Source: a virus. Taken from it: 34,204 nucleotides of DNA. Made by a program: the position numbers and the translations under genes. Positions within the stretch are counted from its first letter, which is position 1. Each line of letters begins with the position of its first letter. This document shows, one piece after another, positions 1 to 7,139 of this stretch. Below the pieces are notes generated by a model. That model did not search any database. It was not told the DNA's origin and saw nothing but the letters and a program-made list of their open reading frames with translations. The stretch is taken from the IMG/VR virus record IMGVR_UViG_3300017971_000567, positions 1 to 34,204 of that record; one strand, 5' to 3'.

Positions 1-1
1 T

Positions 2-49
2 CCGGTAAGCGCAACAAAAGACACAACAAATTATATAGGGATTCACTGA
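2..49 (+). other. left-edge open frame, possible gene end
   Basis: One frame is open from the left edge to a TGA at 47-49, overlapping the next ATG by one base, so it could be the last 15 codons of an upstream gene. A second reading is equally possible: if the window is a circularly permuted genome, the gene leaving the right edge would enter here in another frame and stop at TAA 6-8, leaving 9-48 as a short spacer with an ATAGGGA ribosome site. The two cannot be separated from sequence alone. Confidence 0.25.
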
Positions 50-1326
50 TGAATAAAATTATAATATTATTGATGGCAGCTGCCACATTAAGCCAGGCCC
101 AGATATTCACTGAAAATTTCAATGATTTTTTAAGAAGGGACCAGGCCGGGATTTCTGCATTTTATATGCATGATTCATTATATCACAAAGAAGTCCACAA
201 CAGTGATTCAATCCATTATGACCTGACTGACAATAATCTGGATTTATCCTGGGTGGGATATGGATCATATGCAGAAGTGATTGACAGCACCACTGCCCAG
301 GGTCAGAAAAGTCCCTGGTATAATGGTGGTGGTGCATCCTGGATGAACAATCAAATAGCCGGTGGCGGATCCTTTTATGGCAGATTTCAAAGACCGGATG
401 CCGGATCAGATCTTTTTGAACTGGCAGCCGGTGAAGGATTCACATTAATACACTTTGGATCTTTAAACAGCACCGGATATTCCCTGGGACAGCTTCATGG
501 CAAGTTTCAAAATGGCAGCAATGATTATTGGCGTTTAGATGTATTAACTTCTGCCTATAGGGTCACGGTCCGGGATGACAATGCACATTCTGAAATTGCT
601 GAAACCGGGCAACTGGCAGATTCATCCTGGGCAGTCATAATTGCCACTTTTGATCCTTCCGGATCCGATAGTATTTTTATTTATTTCAATGGTGATAAGT
701 CCGGGTCCACAAATGGTGATGTCAGTGATTTTGATGATGTAATTGCAAATACAGGCGTGCTTTATGCCACCTGGCCAGGTGCAGATACGGATAAAAGCAT
801 TCTTCATGCCGGATGGATGTTTTTCAATGATGTGGTATTAACTGAAAAACAGATCAATGAAATGACCTTCCTGGCCTATGGCTGGAAAAGTAAACAGGGG
901 AAAGCATATAGGCCATATTCTGATTATACATTTTTGGATGATCAGCCATTCTTCCAGGGATTCAGTGATGGTGATACAATTTATACGGCCATCCCGGACA
1001 CCAGTATTGAAACAGGATATTATCTTTCATTGAACCTGCAGGCAAAAGGTGCATCTGGTGGTGAAACTGTTTATGCATACATTGGTGATTCCGGTGGCCG
1101 GAATTCAGATCTGGGCCAGATATCTGTGACCGGTTCATTTTCATCATATGAAATGAATTTAGGGACCATTAGTGTCAGTGAAGATTCAATCTATTTTTAC
1201 ACAGGATCCGGTGAAACTGTTTATATTGATTCAATCAATCTGACAACTGCAGCTGATGCCGGTGAATCAAAATGGCATCCGTTCAGAAAAAAGAAAACAA
1301 ATCCATGGATCAAATGGAATAAATAA
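49..1326 (+). CDS. exported LamG-like (concanavalin-fold) phage protein
   Basis: A 425-residue protein with an N-terminal signal peptide (short basic start, hydrophobic core at about 4-15, cleavage motif SQAQ). Residues about 130-280 look like a LamG/concanavalin-type beta sandwich, with features such as DSSWAVIIATFD, a short IYFNG strand and the closing AGWMFFNDVVLTEKQINEM. That closing pattern is typical of LamG repeats in phage tail and cell-surface proteins. A second beta-rich segment (about 320-400) resembles a carbohydrate-binding jelly roll. The C-terminus is basic. Start: ATG 49 behind TATAGGGA. The role is inferred: glycan binding as a virion fibre or surface-displayed protein. The Sec-type signal is odd for a virion component and would also fit export to the host surface during infection or lysogeny. 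Confidence 0.8.
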   Translation: MNKIIILLMAAATLSQAQIFTENFNDFLRRDQAGISAFYMHDSLYHKEVHNSDSIHYDLTDNNLDLSWVGYGSYAEVIDSTTAQGQKSPWYNGGGASWMNNQIAGGGSFYGRFQRPDAGSDLFELAAGEGFTLIHFGSLNSTGYSLGQLHGKFQNGSNDYWRLDVLTSAYRVTVRDDNAHSEIAETGQLADSSWAVIIATFDPSGSDSIFIYFNGDKSGSTNGDVSDFDDVIANTGVLYATWPGADTDKSILHAGWMFFNDVVLTEKQINEMTFLAYGWKSKQGKAYRPYSDYTFLDDQPFFQGFSDGDTIYTAIPDTSIETGYYLSLNLQAKGASGGETVYAYIGDSGGRNSDLGQISVTGSFSSYEMNLGTISVSEDSIYFYTGSGETVYIDSINLTTAADAGESKWHPFRKKKTNPWIKWNK

Positions 1327-1347
1327 ACCAATTAAAAGAAGGGGAAG

Positions 1348-1827
1348 ATGATGAAACAAATATTTATAATAATTTCAATGGTCCTGGCTGTCCTGGTCTA
1401 TGCCAGAATCACAGAGCAAAATAATATGTTCGGGACAGATGATGAACCGGCTGCCCTGGACACATTGACAAATGCAGACACCAGCCAGACCAGGACAATC
1501 ATCTTTGATGAACCGGATGAAATGGGTGGATCCATCAGCGTCAGTGGATATATTGTAAACCTGACCGGTGACACAGTGGCAGTCACACCGGAATGGGCCA
1601 GGGTCTATGCCAAATATGACACCAGGCTGGGACCGTGGCATGCCTTTGCAAAGGTCAGTGGTGCATCTGCCACCACAATTACCTGTGCAGCCGGGACAGA
1701 TTCAATCAAATATGAACTGAATATATCTGATGAAGCTGCCTGGCAATTTGGCTGGGGATATGCTGTCCGGTATATAGCATCCGGAACACACACAACAAAA
1801 ATTGAAAGCATAGGAAGTCACAGATGA
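1348..1827 (+). CDS. small exported protein of unknown function
   Basis: A 159-residue protein with a signal peptide or signal anchor (hydrophobic residues about 4-17). The rest is beta-rich and polar, with alternating patterns such as GGSISVSGYIVNLTGDTVAV, suggesting an immunoglobulin-like or jelly-roll sandwich. I do not recognise the family. It follows the LamG protein by 21 bases, with an AAGGGGAAG ribosome site, and overlaps the next gene by the 4-base ATGA, so these genes are translated together. Either of the two adjacent ATG codons could start. It may accompany the LamG protein as a second exported factor; that is inference from position. Confidence 0.75.
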   Translation: MMKQIFIIISMVLAVLVYARITEQNNMFGTDDEPAALDTLTNADTSQTRTIIFDEPDEMGGSISVSGYIVNLTGDTVAVTPEWARVYAKYDTRLGPWHAFAKVSGASATTITCAAGTDSIKYELNISDEAAWQFGWGYAVRYIASGTHTTKIESIGSHR

Positions 1828-2453
1828 ATAAAACAACATCCATTCTGATGATTGTGGTGATCATCCTGGCAGTCTTCACAGTGCTTTATTTTGTGAAACC
1901 CAGAGTGGTGACCACATATGAAATGGTGGAAAAGATTGACACCCTATATTTCACCATCAAAGAAACAGCACCACCGGACACGGTGGAAGTCATAAAATGG
2001 ATTAAGATCCAGCCACCGGTGGATTCCATCCGTGTGGTGGATTTAGATGCCATGATTGAAAACCGTGGAACAGAAGATGAAGGTGTGATCATTATCCATG
2101 ACATTCCGGATCCCAGAATTCCACAGCCGGATCCATTTTATGTTCCATATCACAGATCCGGAAAGAATTTTAAATCAAAATTCCTTGTGGGCCATGTGGA
2201 TGCATTTGCACCATGCCTGGTGGATTCATTTAAAATCACCACCAGCCTGGACCGGCAGGCATATCTGAAATTCTTTGAATCTGAATATAAATCAATTCTT
2301 CCTTTGGGTGTGGATTTCATGGTGTCTGGTGGATTTGGAAACCAGGGTCCGGCCATAGGTGCCGGTGTTTTTTTTAATCAATATGGGATCCAATATATCC
2401 GGCATGGTCCTGATAATATGTTTCTGGGCCATTACCGTTTCAATATATGGTGA
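1824..2453 (+). CDS. membrane-anchored protein, spanin-like lysis candidate
   Basis: A 209-residue protein with one N-terminal membrane segment (about 7-24), then a polar region rich in T, V, D and P (KIDTLYFTIKETAPPDTVEV) reaching into the periplasm. The C-terminal half is beta-rich, with glycines near 170-185. Short anchored proteins of this type next to an endolysin are often inner-membrane spanin or lysis-accessory proteins in phages of Gram-negative hosts. I infer such a role from position directly upstream of the amidase. No lipobox o-spanin partner is obvious, and the beta-rich C-terminus is not the usual coiled coil, so the assignment is weak. The start overlaps the preceding stop as ATGA. 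Confidence 0.75.
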   Translation: MNKTTSILMIVVIILAVFTVLYFVKPRVVTTYEMVEKIDTLYFTIKETAPPDTVEVIKWIKIQPPVDSIRVVDLDAMIENRGTEDEGVIIIHDIPDPRIPQPDPFYVPYHRSGKNFKSKFLVGHVDAFAPCLVDSFKITTSLDRQAYLKFFESEYKSILPLGVDFMVSGGFGNQGPAIGAGVFFNQYGIQYIRHGPDNMFLGHYRFNIW

Positions 2454-2513
2454 AATCCGGTGCCAGATTAACAGAACCAGGGTAAATTTAAAAGATCTGA
2501 TCCCATGTATATA

Positions 2514-2569
2514 AAACCATTAACCTGGATGATAAAGTGGCTTAGAAGCCGAATATGGAAGCCATTTTC
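2514..2569 (+). promoter_or_regulatory. leader hairpin, copy A of a duplicated element
   Basis: The 12-base sequence AAACCATTAACC (2514-2525) is followed by a hairpin at 2534-2569: AAAGTGGCTT, a 15-base loop, then AAGCCATTTT. The same arrangement occurs at 11074-11129 with 34 of 36 hairpin bases identical. Here one stem pair is G-T where copy B has G-C, so RNA pairing is kept as a wobble. The hairpin ends 20 bases before the amidase start and just upstream of its AAAGGA ribosome site. It is read here as a 5'-leader RNA element; the function is unknown. Confidence 0.6.
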
Positions 2570-2588
2570 TTCATCCGGAAAGGAAAAT

Positions 2589-3050
2589 ATGCCAAATCAG
2601 CAAAACTGGACACATATTGCCATCCATCATTCCCTGTCAGAAGATGGCACTGTCTTTAATTGGCGTGCTATCCGGAACTGGCATATAGACCACAACGGAT
2701 GGAAGGATGTGGGATATCATTATGGCGTGGAACTGATCAATAATACATATGAAGTCCTGGTGGGCAGACCACTGAATGAAACCGGTGCACATATCAAAGA
2801 AAAGAACATGAACCGGAAGGCAATCGGAATCTGTTTTGTGGGAAACTATGACAACAGTGCACCGTCCACTGAAATGCTGGATGTGGCCAGCAAACGGATC
2901 ATCATTCCACTGATGGACATATTCAATATTGACCAGAACCATATTGTATTTCACAGGGATTATGCCACTTATAAATCCTGCCCTGGAAAGATGTTCACCA
3001 GGCAACTTTTGCTGAATTCAATCATCAAATTAAATTCAGGTTTAACTTAA
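2589..3050 (+). CDS. N-acetylmuramoyl-L-alanine amidase (endolysin)
   Basis: A 153-residue amidase_2/PGRP-type endolysin that cleaves the amide bond between N-acetylmuramic acid and L-alanine in peptidoglycan at lysis. Visible active-site residues are zinc ligands H13 (motif IAIHHS), H122 (VFHRDY) and C131 (KSCPG), with Y43 and K129 as likely catalytic residues. This spacing closely matches T7 lysozyme (H17, Y46, H122, K128, C130), which supports ATG 2589, behind AAAGGA. An in-frame ATG at 2505 would add 28 residues, but that stretch is occupied by the duplicated hairpin at 2534-2569. There is no signal peptide, so release would need a holin. The family call is secure; use as endolysin is inferred from context. 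Confidence 0.93.
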   Translation: MPNQQNWTHIAIHHSLSEDGTVFNWRAIRNWHIDHNGWKDVGYHYGVELINNTYEVLVGRPLNETGAHIKEKNMNRKAIGICFVGNYDNSAPSTEMLDVASKRIIIPLMDIFNIDQNHIVFHRDYATYKSCPGKMFTRQLLLNSIIKLNSGLT

Positions 3051-3058
3051 TATTTTTC

Positions 3059-3094
3059 TTGCCTTTCCGATTATAGTCTATTATATTTAGACTA
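3059..3094 (+). promoter_or_regulatory. early promoter with palindromic operator
   Basis: TTGCCT (3059-3064) and TATATT (3082-3087) are separated by 17 bases, a good sigma70-type arrangement. An inverted repeat, TAGTCTA-7-TAGACTA (3074-3094), straddles the -10 box, so a dimer bound there would block polymerase. The next gene encodes a small HTH protein, the obvious candidate ligand. A further short stem, CCCGGT/ACCGGG (3095-3113), follows in the leader. The promoter is predicted by eye only. Confidence 0.5.
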
Positions 3095-3146
3095 CCCGGT
3101 CACGGTGAACCGGGAAGACATAAAAATCCGGAAGGAAAGGCAAGAA

Positions 3147-3473
3147 ATGACATCCCTGGAAATTTTTAGGACACTGCGGAAAAAGTCAGTGAATAAACTG
3201 ATCACGGAAGCAGACCTAAATAAACAGACCTACTATAATTTCATATCTGGCACAAACAATATTTCATATCAGGTCATCCAGAAATTTGATGATGCCCTGG
3301 GCCTGGCCGGATTCCTTCATATATCATATTTATTTGACCGGATGCATGCATCCGGGATCCGGCTGCAGCCGGACCGGACACACTTTCCACATAGGGAAAA
3401 ATACAAGGTGTATATTCATCTGATGATGAAATATCACCCTATTTTCAAACAAACAGAAAGGTGGCAATCATGA
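3147..3473 (+). CDS. small HTH transcriptional regulator
   Basis: A 108-residue protein whose residues about 15-52 look like an XRE/Cro-type helix-turn-helix (LITEADLNKQTYYNFISG followed by an amphipathic recognition/support helix). The C-terminal 50 residues are basic and short, with no peptidase domain, so it is more like Cro or a short repressor than a full cI. I chose ATG 3147 because AAGGAAAGG lies 7-15 bases upstream; a GTG at 3105 would add 14 charged residues and sit in the promoter leader hairpin. It is the first gene after the palindromic promoter, so autoregulation is likely. It overlaps the next gene as ATGA. Confidence 0.7.
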   Translation: MTSLEIFRTLRKKSVNKLITEADLNKQTYYNFISGTNNISYQVIQKFDDALGLAGFLHISYLFDRMHASGIRLQPDRTHFPHREKYKVYIHLMMKYHPIFKQTERWQS

Positions 3474-3865
3474 AGACGTATCGGATTCCTTTGTCCAGGA
3501 CCAAAGATGGCAATGGTCCCATCCACACCATTGATGTGGTGGCAATCAATTCACAGCAGGCACAACTGCAGGCAGAACTGGACCGGATCCGGGCAAAGAA
3601 TGGCCATGGTGTGACCTGGGATGAAATGCAGTTTGCGGTCCAGTGGAATGCCTATACCAAAAAGACCGTATTATATGGATCATTCAACCGTGACATTCCC
3701 AAAAAAACCATTGAACCGGTCCGGTGTGCACCACAGGGATCTTTCACCCAGAAATATGGTGGCAAATCAGAAAAAACAAAGGCAGCCAGATCAGACACAC
3801 CCAGGGGATTTGGCAAAGCATTTTATCTGGCAAATACAAATCATTCGGAACCGTGGGCAGCTTAA
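3470..3865 (+). CDS. early protein of unknown function
   Basis: A 131-residue, basic, soluble protein. The N-terminal half (to about residue 70) alternates strands and a helix rich in Q and A (SQQAQLQAELDRIRAK), and the C-terminus is a flexible basic tail. I do not recognise it. Start ATG 3470 overlaps the previous stop and follows AAAGGTGGC; a GTG at 3461 would lie inside that ribosome site. It is second in the early operon, between the HTH regulator and the topoisomerase-like gene, so a role in early takeover or DNA metabolism is possible but unproven. Confidence 0.65.
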   Translation: MKTYRIPLSRTKDGNGPIHTIDVVAINSQQAQLQAELDRIRAKNGHGVTWDEMQFAVQWNAYTKKTVLYGSFNRDIPKKTIEPVRCAPQGSFTQKYGGKSEKTKAARSDTPRGFGKAFYLANTNHSEPWAA

Positions 3866-3867
3866 AA

Positions 3868-3921
3868 ATGAAAGGTGAAATCCAGGTAGATGATATTGAC
3901 CTGGGTGTTTTTGAATTATAA
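3868..3921 (+). CDS. possible 17-residue acidic leader peptide
   Basis: ATG 3868 opens a frame of 17 codons ending in TAA at 3919-3921, immediately upstream of the ribosome site of the topoisomerase-like gene. The peptide is acidic in its second half. There is no convincing ribosome site of its own, although the preceding gene ends only two bases before, which would allow translational coupling. It may be real, a leader peptide or chance. Confidence 0.25.
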   Translation: MKGEIQVDDIDLGVFEL

Positions 3922-3938
3922 TAAAAAGGTGGTGGCAA

Positions 3939-4856
3939 ATGAAAGAATCTTTTATTGACTGGAATCCGGCATCCAAAAGCCGGGAATTATTATCCATTGC
4001 GGAATCTGTCATTGACAGATATGCTGCACAAGGATATGATTTGACATTAAGACAGCTGTATTATCAGATGGTGGCCGGTGGCCACATCCCAAACAATGTC
4101 CGGCAATACAAAAACCTGGGCAACCTGGTGAATAATGCCAGGCTGGCCGGATTGATCGACTGGAAACAAATTGATGACCGGGTCAGGGTGATTGAACAGA
4201 ATTCACACTGGTCCGGTCCTGAATCAATTTTAAGATCAGCCATTTATTCATTTTATATGGACCACTGGATAGACCAGGAATGGCATGTGGAACTGTGGTG
4301 TGAAAAGGATGCTGTCAGCAATATCCTGCAGCCGGTGTGTGAAAAGCATGATATCATCTTCCTGGCAAACAGGGGATATTCATCCCAAACGGCCATGTAC
4401 AAAGCATATAAAAGATTCAGAAACAGGATCCGGGATGGGAAATCTGTGGCCCTGATATATTTTGGTGACCATGATCCATCTGGTCTGGATATGGTCCGGG
4501 ATATCAGTGACCGGCTGGCAATGTTTCTGGGTCCTGATGACAACAGAAAAATGGAAGTTGACCATGCTGCACTTTTAAGGGAACAGATTGAAGAATACAA
4601 TCCACCGGAAAATCCGGCAAAGACCACAGATTCAAGATATGAAAAATATATCACAGAACATGGTGATTCATCCTGGGAACTGGATGCATTAAGTCCGGAA
4701 GTCCTGGAAGAAATAGCTGAATCACACATCCTGAATTATATGGATCAGTCTGCCTTTGATGCTGTGGATGAATTGATTGAAAAGGGCAAACAGGATCTGG
4801 AAAAAGCCTGGGAAAAATTCCAGCAGGAAGGGGATGATGATGAAAATGATCAATAA
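3939..4856 (+). CDS. type IIB topoisomerase A-subunit-like protein (Mini-A type)
   Basis: A 305-residue protein that resembles the Spo11/Topo VI A core. An N-terminal winged-helix region carries LTLRQLYYQMV (35-45), matching the catalytic-tyrosine motif, with Y42 as the likely DNA-linking residue. It is followed by a Toprim fold with E122 in CEKDAV and D177/D179 in FGDHDPSGLD, the expected metal-binding acids. The C-terminus (about 265-305) is a charged helix. Stand-alone A-subunit-like proteins in mobile elements have been called Mini-A. No GHKL-ATPase B subunit is present in the window, so strand passage as in Topo VI seems unlikely; DNA cleavage or nicking for replication or recombination is the natural guess. 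It sits in the early operon with ribosome site AAAAAGGTGG. Fold assignment is fairly sure; activity is unknown. Confidence 0.75.
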   Translation: MKESFIDWNPASKSRELLSIAESVIDRYAAQGYDLTLRQLYYQMVAGGHIPNNVRQYKNLGNLVNNARLAGLIDWKQIDDRVRVIEQNSHWSGPESILRSAIYSFYMDHWIDQEWHVELWCEKDAVSNILQPVCEKHDIIFLANRGYSSQTAMYKAYKRFRNRIRDGKSVALIYFGDHDPSGLDMVRDISDRLAMFLGPDDNRKMEVDHAALLREQIEEYNPPENPAKTTDSRYEKYITEHGDSSWELDALSPEVLEEIAESHILNYMDQSAFDAVDELIEKGKQDLEKAWEKFQQEGDDDENDQ

Positions 4857-5034
4857 TATCCGGACCTGCATGGAACTAAAAAACACTGAATTGAAGATCA
4901 CCTGCACAGGTGGAATTTATCATTTTAATCAGTATGCAGATAAAGAATTTATCAGATATAAATCTGCCAGGGAAAACCTGGCCACACATCATAAAATCAT
5001 CTATTCATTATTGAAATATTTTGACATCATATAG
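4840..5034 (+). CDS. small protein of unknown function
   Basis: A 64-residue basic protein overlapping the end of the topoisomerase-like gene by 17 bases. ATG 4840 lies six bases after GGAAGGGG (4826-4833); ATG 4834, 4837 and 4846 are in-frame alternatives. No motif is recognised. Translation is probably coupled to the upstream gene. Confidence 0.5.
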   Translation: MKMINNIRTCMELKNTELKITCTGGIYHFNQYADKEFIRYKSARENLATHHKIIYSLLKYFDII

Positions 5035-5042
5035 GTGGCAGC

Positions 5043-5462
5043 ATGTATATAAAAGAATTTAAATATGATGGATTTAAGCTTTGTGCATTCAGTGATGAAA
5101 CACCAATAAACCTGGTGATATTTGAACGGCAGCCGGTCCATATTCTGCAGCACCTTCATGGCCGGGATGGGCAATCGGTTCATCCTGGCCAGAAGATCCT
5201 GGGCCTGATCTGCAATAAAACATCTGCAGGATTTGGTTCATTGAATGTTTATTCCGGATGGCTGGAATACCGTGGCATGGTCAGCATAAAAAATGAAACA
5301 CTGGCCATATTCAAAAACAATAAATCAGACCGGCCACTGGGATATATTTATTTAAAGTCTTCAAATCCACTGGAACCCGGCTGCCTGTTTTATCTGAATT
5401 ATGCCGGATCCGGCAGGATAATTGAGATTGACAGAATCATATTTTATAAAGGGACATTATGA
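5043..5462 (+). CDS. early protein of unknown function
   Basis: A 139-residue protein, largely beta-rich by its alternating pattern, with no signal peptide or membrane segment and no recognised motif. Start ATG 5043 follows ATAGGTGGC and the end overlaps the next gene by four bases (ATGA). It belongs to the early operon of short genes between the topoisomerase-like gene and the primase. Confidence 0.6.
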   Translation: MYIKEFKYDGFKLCAFSDETPINLVIFERQPVHILQHLHGRDGQSVHPGQKILGLICNKTSAGFGSLNVYSGWLEYRGMVSIKNETLAIFKNNKSDRPLGYIYLKSSNPLEPGCLFYLNYAGSGRIIEIDRIIFYKGTL

Positions 5463-5728
5463 TGATGGTAAAATCAGAACAATATCCGGAAGGTGAAATC
5501 CATCAGACAATTCCGGAAAGATACCTGTGGCGTGGTCCTGATGGCAACTGGTGGCTTTATTATGCAAATAAAATCTTCAATGTCCATGTCATTGACCTGG
5601 ACAGATATGGAATTAACTATAAACTTCAACCAGGTGACCGGAAACTTTATCCGGAAATATACAGGCACTTTGAAAAAGTCCTGGCCGGTGATTTCTTCCG
5701 TGGTCACCCAAAAAGAAAGGTTGGGTGA
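5459..5728 (+). CDS. early protein of unknown function
   Basis: An 89-residue protein rich in W and Y in its first half (YLWRGPDGNWWLYYANKIF), where an aromatic beta-hairpin seems likely, and basic at the end. No family is recognised. It overlaps the previous gene as ATGA with AAAGGGA upstream; three consecutive ATG codons are possible starts. The next gene begins one base after its stop. Confidence 0.6.
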   Translation: MMMVKSEQYPEGEIHQTIPERYLWRGPDGNWWLYYANKIFNVHVIDLDRYGINYKLQPGDRKLYPEIYRHFEKVLAGDFFRGHPKRKVG

Positions 5729-5729
5729 T

Positions 5730-6104
5730 ATGACATTCAAGTCAATCATTGCATTAAAACAAAATTCTGCTGGATCCAGGATATCCATGTCATCTATGAC
5801 ATATAGGACAACTGCATATTCCGGCAATAAACAGTGTACCATCATTATTCCATATCCTGCTGCTAAAAAGGCTGGAATTGAACCAGGAACACTTGTGGAA
5901 GTGGCATATGATGCAGAAACAAACAGGGTCAGGTTGTCTGTGGCCAGTGACATCAGATGTCCCAGGGTCCACTGGCATGGGAAGCACAAAAACCACATCC
6001 GGACACAGTTCAAATTATATCCTGACTGGCTGCCAGAAAGACCAAATGGTGTCCAGATCACTGCCTGGGAATATCAGAAGGGAATCATATTTGAACTACC
6101 TTGA
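5730..6104 (+). CDS. AbrB/SpoVT-like swapped-hairpin DNA-binding protein (probable)
   Basis: A 124-residue protein whose residues about 30-73 fit the AbrB/MazE swapped-hairpin pattern: a strand ending in IIIP, a short helix (AKKAGIEPG), then strands VEVAYDAETNRVRLSV. In the family this fold binds DNA as a dimer and acts in transition-state regulation or as antitoxin. The C-terminal 50 residues are basic and aromatic and are not family-typical. No toxin gene is adjacent, so a regulator is more likely than an antitoxin. Start ATG 5730 follows AAAGAAAGG. The fold call rests on pattern similarity only. Confidence 0.55.
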   Translation: MTFKSIIALKQNSAGSRISMSSMTYRTTAYSGNKQCTIIIPYPAAKKAGIEPGTLVEVAYDAETNRVRLSVASDIRCPRVHWHGKHKNHIRTQFKLYPDWLPERPNGVQITAWEYQKGIIFELP

Positions 6105-6240
6105 AAAAAGGATCTGCAGGGATTGTGGTCACCGGATGTTTTCATTTGGTGTTTATCTGATCAGATGGACATTCACCGGCTGGGTCTGCACTGTGTGTGG
6201 CCGGACCATCTGGAAAAAGGAAAAGGTGGTGGCAAAATGA
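6091..6240 (+). CDS. 49-residue zinc-ribbon protein, TTG start
   Basis: This short frame has paired CxxC knuckles (ICRDCG and VCTVCG) separated by about 22 residues and a basic C-terminus, so it should bind one zinc ion. TTG 6091 is chosen because AGAAGGGA lies 7 bases upstream and no ATG precedes the first CxxC. It overlaps the previous gene by 14 bases and the next as ATGA. It is the first of a run of tiny zinc-ribbon genes reaching to 7598. Confidence 0.6.
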   Translation: MNYLEKRICRDCGHRMFSFGVYLIRWTFTGWVCTVCGRTIWKKEKVVAK

Positions 6241-6407
6241 AAGTTGTTTGTGCGTGGTGCAAAAAGGTGATCCATGATGATCCCGGATCTGATGAAATAT
6301 CACACGGCATCTGTGATGAATGCTATGCCGGACAGAAAAAGGAACTGGATCATATCAGGGAAATCACCAGAAAGGAATATCCCGGAACATGGACAAAAGA
6401 CAATTAA
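6237..6407 (+). CDS. 56-residue zinc-finger protein
   Basis: Begins VVCAWCKKVIHDD and contains SHGICDECY, a C-x2-C ... HGIC-x2-C arrangement like the small zinc modules found at the ends of some bacterial signalling proteins. The rest is a short charged helix. Start ATG 6237 follows AAAGGTGGTGGCA and overlaps the preceding stop. The function is unknown; a protein- or nucleic-acid-binding adaptor is plausible. Confidence 0.65.
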   Translation: MKVVCAWCKKVIHDDPGSDEISHGICDECYAGQKKELDHIREITRKEYPGTWTKDN

Positions 6408-6526
6408 TAAATCTGGCATTATTCTGCACTGTCATGATCCTGGTCCCGGCTTTTGTTTTTTACATTGAAAATTTTGGCCATGGCTTAGATCATTTATTTA
6501 ATCAACTGAAATCATTCTTTAATTAG
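6389..6526 (+). CDS. 45-residue single-pass membrane protein
   Basis: After a short basic start (MDKRQ) comes one hydrophobic segment (about 6-25, LINLALFCTVMILVPAFVFY) and an amphipathic tail rich in H, F and N. Its start overlaps the zinc-finger gene by 19 bases; AAAGGA lies 12 bases upstream, a long spacing, so the start is moderately supported. Small membrane proteins in early operons often alter the host membrane or exclude other phages; nothing here is specific. Confidence 0.5.
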   Translation: MDKRQLINLALFCTVMILVPAFVFYIENFGHGLDHLFNQLKSFFN

Positions 6527-6540
6527 AAAGGAAGGTCAAT

Positions 6541-6813
6541 ATGGAATGGATCCGTGGTGTGCATATAATTGAAAGGCCCATTAAAGCTGACAGGGTCCCA
6601 TCTGGTGATGTGCTGATAAGCCACTGCAAAGACAATATCAATGGCAAAATATATGACACATATTCTGTCAGCATCAACACCCTGGGGACAGAAAATATCT
6701 GCAGCTGTTATAATCTGGATGTGGCCAAACTGGTGGCTGAAAAAGTCCTGATGAACCGGATTGAATTCATCGAATTATTCAAAAGGATAAAAGATGGAAA
6801 ATCCGGACATTAA
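6541..6813 (+). CDS. early protein of unknown function
   Basis: A 90-residue soluble protein with a beta-rich first half and a helical, charged C-terminus (VAKLVAEKVLMNRIEFIELFKRIKDG). No family is recognised. Start ATG 6541 has a good ribosome site (GAAAGGAAGG). The end overlaps the next zinc-ribbon gene by 20 bases. Confidence 0.6.
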   Translation: MEWIRGVHIIERPIKADRVPSGDVLISHCKDNINGKIYDTYSVSINTLGTENICSCYNLDVAKLVAEKVLMNRIEFIELFKRIKDGKSGH

Positions 6814-6943
6814 AAAACTTTATCCCACACCATTCATCCTGGTCCTGTGGATCTGTCCGAAATGCCGGGCAGATCTTTACAGGCACCCAGATCACTATGA
6901 ATTCCAATGCCACAAATGTGGTGCCAAACTTAGAGTGAAATAA
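6794..6943 (+). CDS. 49-residue zinc-ribbon protein
   Basis: The frame encodes two CxxC knuckles, ICPKCR and CHKCGAKL, about 20 residues apart, ending with a basic strand: a classic single zinc ribbon. Start ATG 6794 lies behind AAAAGGATAAAAG and inside the end of the previous gene; the stop TAA 6941-6943 is one base from the next ATG. It is easily missed because it is so short. Confidence 0.6.
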   Translation: MENPDIKKLYPTPFILVLWICPKCRADLYRHPDHYEFQCHKCGAKLRVK

Positions 6944-6944
6944 T

Positions 6945-7139
6945 ATGAAATATCCATATTGCGAACAGTGCCGGAATTATTATCCGGATCTGGTCAGTGA
7001 AGTGGTCAGGCAGATCTGCTGTGAACACTGCAAGGGTGTCAATATGAAAAGGAAGGATAATAAAACCAGTAATTTTGAACCGGTCCGGGATGGACGAACA
7101 AAGAACATCCCTGGTGAACAGATCAGGATAAAATTATGA
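6945..7139 (+). CDS. 64-residue zinc-finger protein
   Basis: Contains YCEQCRNYYPD and ICCEHCKGV, paired cysteines near residues 5-8 and 26-29, then a basic polar tail without predicted structure. A zinc-binding module is likely. Start ATG 6945 follows the previous stop by one base, and its own end overlaps the next gene by the 4-base ATGA, so expression is probably by re-initiation. The function is unknown. Confidence 0.6.
   Translation: MKYPYCEQCRNYYPDLVSEVVRQICCEHCKGVNMKRKDNKTSNFEPVRDGRTKNIPGEQIRIKL

Noticed and set aside
2505-2588. 28-residue N-terminal extension of the amidase
   Set aside because: It would translate the duplicated hairpin region; the T7-like spacing of active-site residues and the AAAGGA site favour ATG 2589.
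5493-5729. N-terminal extension of the AbrB-like protein
   Set aside because: Lies in the shadow frame of the 89-residue gene; ATG 5730 has AAAGAAAGG and follows the previous stop by one base.
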